Shown piece by piece: positions 1 through 5,297 of a stretch of DNA of 8,226 nucleotides (position 1 is its first letter; every line of letters starts with the position of its first letter). Position numbers and translations under genes: made by a program. The stretch is taken from NCBI GenBank assembly GCA_022564535.1, contig JADFLD010000060.1, positions 1-8,226 of the forward strand. Reading direction: 5' to 3'. A model generated the notes under the pieces. The model was not told the origin of the DNA, ran no database searches, and saw nothing but the letters and a program-made list of their open reading frames with translations. This DNA comes from Gemmatimonadota bacterium (GTDB taxonomy: Bacteria > Gemmatimonadota > Gemmatimonadetes > Longimicrobiales > UBA6960).

Positions 1-1
1 C

Positions 2-49
2 GCCGCCCTGGACCGCCTGCTCGAAGGGGAGGGGGTGGATGGCCGGTAG
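2..49 (+). CDS. C-terminal end of an unidentified protein (partial)
   Basis: A plus-strand frame open from the left edge ends at TAG 47-49 and encodes AALDRLLEGEGVDGR. The composition (Leu, Glu, Arg, helix-like) looks like an ordinary protein tail. The start codon of the next gene (ATG 39-41) lies inside it, giving an 11-base overlap, and the purine-rich GGGGAGGGGG stretch at 27-36 would serve as that gene's ribosome binding site. Only 15 residues are visible, so no family can be named. The overlap arrangement is the main reason for thinking it real. Confidence 0.35.
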   Translation, partial: AALDRLLEGEGVDGR

Positions 50-902
50 GGCGTGGCGTTGGCGGCGCTGTCCGCGCTGCGGCGCGGTCGAGCCCGCGTC
101 GGCCTTCGAGGTCGTGGGCTCATTCCGGCCGGGGTGGGAGGAGCAGGGCACGGTTGACCGTCGGTGCCCTGCCTGCAGGACGGTCGCGCGGTCGTTCGAG
201 TTCGGAAGCGTCACCGCGGACCGTCGCTCAGCTCACGAGTTGCTTGGCCACGAACCAGAGGTTCGCCGGCCTCTCGGCGAGCCGCCGCATGTACCAAGGG
301 AACCACGCGGCTCCATAGCTGACCAGAACCCGTACCTCGTGCCCGGTGCGCGCCAGGCGCTCCTGCTCCGCGCGTTGGATTCCGAAGAGCATCGCGAACT
401 CATACTTGTCTTTGTCGAGCCCGAGCTCGTATGCGATACGGTTCGCCTCACCGATCATCTTCGGATCGTGCGTCCCGAAAACAGGGCGCCCCTGCCCTCC
501 ACTCAGGCGAGCCCTCAGCAGGGTCTGCGTGAGCGTGACAAAACTTCGATCGACGTCCGACTTCTTGGGGAACGCTACGTCAGCGGGCTCGTTGTACGCT
601 CCCTTCACCAGCCGGATCGCCGGATCGAGCGGCAAGAGCGCTTCCAGGTCGTCAGCGGTTCGGTGCAGGTAGGACTGCAGGCAGAGGCCGACGTTCCCCT
701 GCTCCTGTTTCACACTTCGGAAGATGTCGAGCGTCGCGTCCACATGCTCGGATCCCTCCATGTCCATCCAGACCAGCGACGACGTCGACTCCGCGAGTTG
801 GGCGAGCCGCTTACGTGCCTCGTCGACGCCGAAGTCGAGTCCGAGCTGGGTTGGCTTGACCGAGATCTCCGCGTCGAGGCCGCGTGCTCCGATTTCCCGT
901 AG
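39..902 (+). CDS. Small zinc-ribbon protein; frame runs on antisense into proline dehydrogenase
   Basis: The first ~55 residues look like a genuine zinc ribbon: CPRC at residues 11-14 and CPAC at 43-46 (CX2C-X28-CX2C), with a beta-strand-like segment (AFEVVGSF) between. The start ATG overlaps the end of the preceding frame and follows a strong purine-rich ribosome binding site (27-36). The frame does not stop near position 206 as a small ribbon protein would. It stays open to TAG 900-902, giving 287 residues, of which those after about residue 63 lie opposite proline dehydrogenase. That part is in exact codon register with the opposite gene, where antisense stops arise only from sense TTA, CTA or TCA codons, which are rare at high GC. 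The tail is therefore probably a passive shadow and only the N-terminal ribbon is credible as a domain. No plus-strand stop occurs in any frame between 173 and 316, so a frameshift would also end inside the neighbour (TAG 316-318 or TGA 320-322). Function unknown; possible nucleic-acid or metal binding. The true C-terminus is unresolved. Confidence 0.42.
   Translation: MAGRAWRWRRCPRCGAVEPASAFEVVGSFRPGWEEQGTVDRRCPACRTVARSFEFGSVTADRRSAHELLGHEPEVRRPLGEPPHVPREPRGSIADQNPYLVPGARQALLLRALDSEEHRELILVFVEPELVCDTVRLTDHLRIVRPENRAPLPSTQASPQQGLRERDKTSIDVRLLGERYVSGLVVRSLHQPDRRIERQERFQVVSGSVQVGLQAEADVPLLLFHTSEDVERRVHMLGSLHVHPDQRRRRLRELGEPLTCLVDAEVESELGWLDRDLRVEAACSDFP
143..172. repeat. Inverted repeat / hairpin, 9-bp arms
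   Basis: GCAGGGCAC at 143-151 is perfectly complementary to GTGCCCTGC at 164-172, with a 12-base loop. It lies within the zinc-ribbon codons just before the second CX2C and about 55 bases beyond the stop of the convergent proline dehydrogenase. On the minus strand it is followed by a C/T-rich stretch rather than a run of T, so it is a poor match to a classical intrinsic terminator. It could still stall or protect the 3' end of the leftward transcript. Chance occurrence in GC-rich DNA is quite possible. Confidence 0.3.
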
Positions 903-1142
903 GGCACCCTGATAGTGCCGCACGACGCCGTCCGCTTCTTCCAAAGAATTGAGGTTCTCGCCGAGGAGCGTCGTCGTCGCAGAGACGCCCACCTTCGCGA
1001 GCCTTTCTGCCGCGGTGAGCGCATCGCCGAGCTCCTCTCCGGGCATGAACCGCCTCGTGGCCCTCTGGACGAAGCGATACCGCGGGAGCTTCTGGGCCAG
1101 CAGCGGGTTGGTCGATGCCCACAGCAAGGTGGCTCGTAGCAT
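228..1142 (-). CDS. Proline dehydrogenase (monofunctional, FAD-dependent)
   Basis: This 304-residue protein matches the length and layout of the single-domain ProDH of Thermus and Deinococcus (FAD-dependent TIM barrel, first step of proline catabolism to pyrroline-5-carboxylate, electrons to quinone). Visible motifs: EISVKPTQLG with active-site Lys96, MDMEGS with Asp127, LCLQSYL (151-159), RLVKGAYNEP with Lys180, FGTHD (222-226), EFAMLFG with Leu252, and the C-terminal YMRRLAERPAN with Arg286/Arg287, which by family knowledge bind the substrate carboxylate. The active-site Tyr conserved two residues after the Arg of the VRxYxPYG strand (Tyr275 in Thermus, Tyr540 in E. coli PutA, from memory) is Leu273 here (codon at 326-324). 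No P5C dehydrogenase or DNA-binding domain is attached and none lies in the window. It is the last gene of the leftward operon, 15 bases after the M55 peptidase stop. The nearest Shine-Dalgarno-like run (GAGGG, overlapping the upstream TGA) is 12 bases from the ATG, somewhat far. The start is nonetheless supported by the family's normal N-terminal length. Identification is secure; exact substrate less so. Confidence 0.95.
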   Translation of the reverse strand: MLRATLLWASTNPLLAQKLPRYRFVQRATRRFMPGEELGDALTAAERLAKVGVSATTTLLGENLNSLEEADGVVRHYQGALREIGARGLDAEISVKPTQLGLDFGVDEARKRLAQLAESTSSLVWMDMEGSEHVDATLDIFRSVKQEQGNVGLCLQSYLHRTADDLEALLPLDPAIRLVKGAYNEPADVAFPKKSDVDRSFVTLTQTLLRARLSGGQGRPVFGTHDPKMIGEANRIAYELGLDKDKYEFAMLFGIQRAEQERLARTGHEVRVLVSYGAAWFPWYMRRLAERPANLWFVAKQLVS

Positions 1143-1157
1143 CGGCGGTGCGGTCCC

Positions 1158-2087
1158 TCAGGGTTGAACGAATCGGTACATGAGGCGGATCAGCTTATAG
1201 GCCTGATCCACATTCTCGGCCGTATACGTCACGGTGAAGCCGTCGAGCTTCGATACGCCGGGAATGGACATCAAGATGTCGACATGTGTCGTCGAAGCGA
1301 AGCGCATGCGAATACGGATCGGAGTCCCCAGGTCGAGAGGCTCGAACCCTCCGGCCGCCAACCTGTCGAGCGCGCGCCCGACTCCGTCCGTCAGCATCTG
1401 GAGAACTCGGTCGGGGTGGATGAGCCGCGCGGACGCCGGCGTCTCTGCGGTCTTCGTCGTGACGGTCTCGGTACCGAGCAGGGCGCCCAGCTCGGCGGTG
1501 GCCGCCGAATCTCCAGTCGCGAGAATCACAGGGACCCCGTGGCCGCCCGCGAACACGGCGTTCATGCCACCCTCGCCGACCTCGACGTCGTTGAGCCAGA
1601 GGCCCTTCACCGAGCCCGAGCCCGTGTGGGCGAGGAATCCGTCCGGGTCACCCGCTTTCGCATGGTATCCCAGGAAGATCGCAGCGTCGAAGGAGCCGTC
1701 GAGACCCTGCACCATGCCTAGCGGCTTGATCGCGCCCTGGATGTACATCACGCGCGGGTCGAGCTCGGTGTGGATCACATTCTGATGGTCGCCGTGCGAG
1801 TCGTTGATCAGAATGTCGGCGCTGGGGGCGCGGGCGAAAATCGCGGCGACGACGGTGTTCACTTCGGCGGTGAGGAGCCGGCGTCCGGTGGCGTAGTCCT
1901 TGCCGCCACTCGACGTCATCGCGCTGGTACCGATCCCGCCAATGCCTTCCATGTCGACGGATATGAAGATTTTCAGCGGAGCGGCCTGGGAACTGACCGG
2001 AGCGGCCGCCACCGACGCCACGGCGGCAGCGAGGCTCAGACGGCCTAGGATTCGAATCCCCATGCGATCTCCATGAATTACGCTCAT
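1158..2087 (-). CDS. M55 family (DppA-type) metallo-aminopeptidase, exported
   Basis: This is a homologue of the zinc D-aminopeptidase DppA of Bacillus subtilis, which cleaves short peptides with N-terminal D-residues such as D-Ala-D-Ala. In order: SVDMEG (Asp45, Glu47), NDSHGD (His98), LGYHAKAG (His142), GFLAH (His154) and VGEGGMNA (Glu172). These match the DppA metal ligands Asp8, Glu10, His60, His104, Glu133 and the active-site His115 (numbers from memory). The C-terminal half fits the M55 fold and overall length is normal (about 270 residues mature). Unlike DppA, it carries an N-terminal export signal: a basic stretch, then a hydrophobic Leu/Ala/Val run (residues ~17-30) ending SSQAAP, so it should act in the periplasm or outside. 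The chosen ATG overlaps the upstream TGA as ATGA. A second ATG at 2063 (301 residues) has a closer ribosome binding site and gives a more typical short signal-peptide N-region, so it may be the true start. Proline dehydrogenase follows in the same operon. Activity on D-peptides is inferred from the family only. Confidence 0.94.
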   Translation of the reverse strand: MSVIHGDRMGIRILGRLSLAAAVASVAAAPVSSQAAPLKIFISVDMEGIGGIGTSAMTSSGGKDYATGRRLLTAEVNTVVAAIFARAPSADILINDSHGDHQNVIHTELDPRVMYIQGAIKPLGMVQGLDGSFDAAIFLGYHAKAGDPDGFLAHTGSGSVKGLWLNDVEVGEGGMNAVFAGGHGVPVILATGDSAATAELGALLGTETVTTKTAETPASARLIHPDRVLQMLTDGVGRALDRLAAGGFEPLDLGTPIRIRMRFASTTHVDILMSIPGVSKLDGFTVTYTAENVDQAYKLIRLMYRFVQP

Positions 2088-2101
2088 CGATCGTTTCTCC
2101 C
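2064..2101 (-). promoter_or_regulatory. Two alternative ribosome binding sites for the M55 peptidase
   Basis: On the minus strand GGGAG (2101-2097) lies nine bases before the ATG at 2087-2085, which overlaps the upstream TGA as ATGA. GGAG (2072-2069) lies five bases before the in-frame ATG at 2063-2061. The first would couple translation to the propeller gene. The second would start afresh and give an N-terminus eight residues shorter. Either product keeps the hydrophobic signal sequence. Confidence 0.45.
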
Positions 2102-5100
2102 ACCGCCGAAGGGTGTATAGCCCGCGGCTCGAAGGGCTGTTCTATAGGCGTCCACGTCACCCCTCATGAGCGCCTCGATTTCACCGGTGATGGTGCCCGC
2201 AGCGTCGCCAGCCTGCGTCATCATCGTGCGCGTGTTCGGGGAGGGTGCGCCGGTCTCCCCCGTAATACGCCCCATGGGCGCCTGCACCGTCTGGATCGTG
2301 AGCAGGCCTCTGCACATGCCCTGGCACACGGGTCCGGTGAAGTGCCGCTCGAGGACTGCGACGATCGCCGCCTGCAGGTCTTCACCTTGCTGGCGGAGCG
2401 CCGATGCGTCGGCGTCGAGGGTCTCCAGGACGATCGCGACTCCCTCCTCCGCCCGCTCCAACCTCTCCCGCGCTTCGCTCACGTCGTCCACGATCGCTTG
2501 CATCTCCTGAAGCGCCGCAACCTTCGCGGCACGATCCGCAGCGGTCGTCGCGTGCCTCGGATCGCCACGAACGACGAGCGTAGTCGCCGACTCCGCGCCG
2601 TTGAGCGCCACCGCTACGGAATAGTCTCCCGGCGCGACCGCGAGTTGGCGCGGGAGGGCTTCATCCGCGTCGCCACCCGGCCGTAGATCCCATATGACCC
2701 TGTTGAGGCCGGCGTCCGCCTCGACGCTGTCCGAGTATACAAGGTTCCCCGAAGCGTTCGTGACCTCGAGCCGGGCGGTTCCTGCCTCCCCCGCCCAAAA
2801 GGTGAGTAGCGCGCCCTCTGGGCGCGTTTCCGCTTGCTGCATGGCGTGGCCCGTCGAGCGGTAGCCGATCGCTTCCGCGATGTTGACCGCGAGCGCTGGC
2901 GGCGGCCCGAACGCATGCACGGTGGCCGTGTGGATGTCCGGGTTCTGCGACATTTCGCGAAGCGGGCGGATGTCGTCGACGACGAGCAGCGCGCGGCCGT
3001 GCGTTCCCAGAACGAGATCGCCGTCGCGGGGGTGGACGACGAGGTCTCGGATGGGCACGGCGGGGACTCCGGCGGTGAAGGGCATCCACGTGTCGCCGCG
3101 GTCGAGGCTCACTCTGAGGCCGAACTCCGTACCGAGGAAGAGAAGATTCGGGCTGACAGGGTCTTCCTCGATCGCGTGAACGAAGCCGTCGATCTCAGCC
3201 GTCGCGATCGACGACCAGTCCTCCCCGTAGTTCTCCGTGACCCACACGTACGGAGTCCATTCGCCGCGCCGGTGGTCCTCGGCGACCAGGTACGCGCGCC
3301 CGGCCACATGCGTGGAAGGCTGGACGTCCGGGATCCAAATTCCCTCGGGGAGGCCGGGCACGTTGTCACGGACGTTGACCCATGTCGTGCCTCCGTCGCG
3401 AGTCACTTGGACATTTCCGTCGTCCGTTCCGACCCAGATCAGCCCTTCCTCCAGGGAGCTGGGCCCGATCGAGATGATCGTGGTGTGCATCTCGGCGCCG
3501 GAGGCGTCCACGGTGAGGCCTCCGGACTCGTACGCGCGCTGCTTCTCTGGGTTATCGGTCGTGAGATCCGGGGAGAGAATCTCCCACGAACGTCCTTGGT
3601 CCCGGCTCCGATGCAAAAACTGACTGCCGAGGTAAATCGCGCTGTCGTCGAGAGGATCCCACGTTAGACCTGCGTTCCAGTTGAATCGGAGTCGTTCGCC
3701 TGCGGGGTGGACCGGTCGGATGCTGCGCCGCGCCCCGGTGAGCTTGTCGAAGTGCAGCAGGTTGCCGCCCTGAGACATCGAATACCCGTATCGCTCCGGG
3801 TCGGAGCGGTCGGGCATGACGCTGAAGCCGTCTCCTCCGCCGACGCGCGTCCAGTGAGCGTTTAGGATGCCCTTGTTCTCCCACACGGTGGACGGCCCAA
3901 ACCACGACCCGTTGTCTTGCAACCCACCGTAGATGTTGAAGGGCTGTGCGTCGTCCACGGCGATGTGATAGAACTGCGCGAGCGGCAGGTTTTCGACGAA
4001 GCGCCAGCTGTCGCCCCTGTCGTAGGTGAAGGCGATGCCTCCGTCCTCTCCCAAGATCATCCGGCGAGAGTCGTCAGGGTCGATCCACAGCTCGTGGACG
4101 TCGCCGTGTATGATCGAGCTCGGGACCACGGTACTCCACGTCCTCCCCTGATCCTCGCTCACCTGCACCGCACCGTTCAAGGAGTAGATGCGGTTCTCGT
4201 TAAGGGGGTCGACGCGCAAGTCGGCGTAATAGAATGGCCGGGGGACGACTCCCGGCTCGTCGCTGATCGTCTGCCATGTTCGGCCCCCGTCTTCGGAGCG
4301 AATGAGCTCCGACGCGGTTGCTTCGACCAGGGCATAGACGACGTTCGGATTGGACTGGGACACGGCGACGCCGATCCGCCCGAGCTCGCCGGCCGGCATG
4401 CCGTCATCCTCTCCGAGACGCCGCCAGTTGTCGCCGCCATCGTACGTCACGAAGAGGCCCGAGCCCGGTCCGCCCGATGTCAAAAACCAGGGCTCACGAC
4501 GGAACTCCCACATGGCCGCGAAGATCTTGTCGGGATTTCGTGGGTCCATGACCATGTCGGCCACTCCGGTGCGCTCGTTTTGCCAAAGCACGCGTTCCCA
4601 ACTGTTCCCGCCGTCCCTCGTGCGGTAGACGCCTCGCTCCTCCCCATCGGACCACGCCGGTCCCATGACGCCGACGTACACGATGTCGGGGTCTGTCGGA
4701 TGGGTCAGGATGCGGTGGATCCGCTCGGACGCTTCGAAGCCCTGGGAGGACCACGTTCGGCCGCCATCCACGGACTTGAAGAGTCCACGACCGACGCCCG
4801 CGCTGTTGCGCGGATTGCCCTCCCCGGTTCCGACCCAGACGATGTCCGGGTTGGCCTGAAACACGGCGATGCTTCCCACGCCGAGCGCCGTCTGATCGTC
4901 GAAGACGGGATCCCACGTCAGGCCGCCGTCCACGGACTTGAACACGCCCCCAGTCGCTCCGCCGACGTAGATGACGTTCCGGTCGCTGAGGACGACCTCG
5001 ACGTCGGCCACGCGGCCGCTCATTCCCGCAGGCCCGATCGCGCGAGCCCGCATGGCGGCGAACGGGTGGTCGTGATCTTGCGCCGCCGCCGGGGCGGCTG

Positions 5101-5143
5101 AAAGCAGTGCCGCGAGCAGGGCGGCGGGTCGGACGAACCTCAT
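2084..5143 (-). CDS. Secreted Asp-box beta-propeller protein (VPS10/sortilin-like)
   Basis: This 1019-residue exported protein opens with a signal peptide (MRFVRPAALLAALLSAAPA, likely cut after AAA near residues 21-22). It then has eleven Asp-box motifs of the S/TxDxGxxW type starting at about residues 70, 124, 175, 233, 283, 329, 373, 513, 581, 636 and 679, the mark of the BNR/VPS10 ten-bladed propeller class. A beta-sandwich-like segment follows at ~775-860 (EVTNASG...VIWDLRPGG, FlgD-Ig style). After it come a charged helical, probably coiled-coil stretch (~866-935), a CQGMC pair (Cys940, Cys944), and a tail of the kind seen in large bacterial VPS10-like proteins. Such proteins are often labelled glycosyl hydrolase, but Asp boxes are structural and I see no sialidase-type catalytic arginine set, so a binding or scaffold role is as likely. 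The start at 5143 is chosen because AGGA lies seven bases upstream and a signal peptide follows directly. The frame stays open upstream into the aminotransferase antisense, which is not coding. The stop overlaps the M55 peptidase start. Location: periplasm or cell surface. Confidence 0.92.
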   Translation of the reverse strand: MRFVRPAALLAALLSAAPAAAQDHDHPFAAMRARAIGPAGMSGRVADVEVVLSDRNVIYVGGATGGVFKSVDGGLTWDPVFDDQTALGVGSIAVFQANPDIVWVGTGEGNPRNSAGVGRGLFKSVDGGRTWSSQGFEASERIHRILTHPTDPDIVYVGVMGPAWSDGEERGVYRTRDGGNSWERVLWQNERTGVADMVMDPRNPDKIFAAMWEFRREPWFLTSGGPGSGLFVTYDGGDNWRRLGEDDGMPAGELGRIGVAVSQSNPNVVYALVEATASELIRSEDGGRTWQTISDEPGVVPRPFYYADLRVDPLNENRIYSLNGAVQVSEDQGRTWSTVVPSSIIHGDVHELWIDPDDSRRMILGEDGGIAFTYDRGDSWRFVENLPLAQFYHIAVDDAQPFNIYGGLQDNGSWFGPSTVWENKGILNAHWTRVGGGDGFSVMPDRSDPERYGYSMSQGGNLLHFDKLTGARRSIRPVHPAGERLRFNWNAGLTWDPLDDSAIYLGSQFLHRSRDQGRSWEILSPDLTTDNPEKQRAYESGGLTVDASGAEMHTTIISIGPSSLEEGLIWVGTDDGNVQVTRDGGTTWVNVRDNVPGLPEGIWIPDVQPSTHVAGRAYLVAEDHRRGEWTPYVWVTENYGEDWSSIATAEIDGFVHAIEEDPVSPNLLFLGTEFGLRVSLDRGDTWMPFTAGVPAVPIRDLVVHPRDGDLVLGTHGRALLVVDDIRPLREMSQNPDIHTATVHAFGPPPALAVNIAEAIGYRSTGHAMQQAETRPEGALLTFWAGEAGTARLEVTNASGNLVYSDSVEADAGLNRVIWDLRPGGDADEALPRQLAVAPGDYSVAVALNGAESATTLVVRGDPRHATTAADRAAKVAALQEMQAIVDDVSEARERLERAEEGVAIVLETLDADASALRQQGEDLQAAIVAVLERHFTGPVCQGMCRGLLTIQTVQAPMGRITGETGAPSPNTRTMMTQAGDAAGTITGEIEALMRGDVDAYRTALRAAGYTPFGGGRNDR
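4760..4942. repeat. Near-identical 22-base direct repeats in adjacent propeller blades
   Basis: Positions 4760-4781 and 4920-4941 share 21 of 22 bases (GGCCGCC, A or G, TCCACGGACTTGAA), 160 bases apart. On the minus strand they encode FKSVDGG(L/R)TW, the first two Asp boxes of the propeller gene. This is an internal coding repeat, with nucleotide similarity well above that between the other blades, rather than a mobile or regulatory repeat. Confidence 0.6.
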
Positions 5144-5173
5144 CGAGGATTCCTGTCGGGGCGAGAGAGTGTG

Positions 5174-5202
5174 TTGATTGGGGCCGAACGGGCTCAGATT
5201 AT
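5174..5202 (+). promoter_or_regulatory. Candidate sigma70-type promoter for the aminotransferase operon
   Basis: TTGATT (5174-5179) and GATTAT (5197-5202) are separated by 17 bases. Each matches four of six consensus positions (TTGACA, TATAAT). Transcription would begin near 5209, leaving a leader of about 90 bases before the ATG at 5298. This is the only AT-rich patch in the 154-base divergent gap. Consensus matching alone is weak evidence in a lineage whose sigma-factor preference is unknown. Confidence 0.33.
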
Positions 5203-5203
5203 G
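5198..5203 (-). promoter_or_regulatory. Candidate -10 element for the leftward propeller/M55/ProDH operon
   Basis: Read on the minus strand, 5203-5198 is CATAAT, five of six matches to TATAAT. It would give a start near 5191 and a leader of about 48 bases before the ATG at 5143. No good -35 is seen at 16-18 bases upstream. The box overlaps almost completely the -10 proposed for the opposite direction. Confidence 0.35.
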
Positions 5204-5297
5204 CCAAAGGTTCGCGGTGGGCCAGCCACGTGTTGCTGTCCCGAGCTCTCGGGGACATGATGGCGCGGGCTCGCAAGTCACCAGCCAACGAGGATCC

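Noticed and set aside
1164..1721. Plus-strand open frame of 185 codons opposite the M55 peptidase
   Set aside because: In register with the peptidase codons and without domain features; a shadow of the real gene.
2834..3667. Plus-strand open frame of 277 codons opposite the propeller gene
   Set aside because: Same codon-register shadow effect, low-complexity composition, no recognisable motif.
3917..5101. Long plus-strand open frame of 394 codons opposite the propeller gene
   Set aside because: It is in exact codon register with the propeller gene, so stops appear only where that gene uses TTA, CTA or TCA, which are rare here. The translation is Asp/His/Arg/Val-rich with no domain, and the opposite strand encodes clear Asp boxes.
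5178..5297. N-terminal extension of the aminotransferase by 40 residues from ATG 5178
   Set aside because: No ribosome binding site of note, composition unlike the family, and it would start inside the putative promoter. ATG 5298 has GAGG nearby and fits the family N-terminus.
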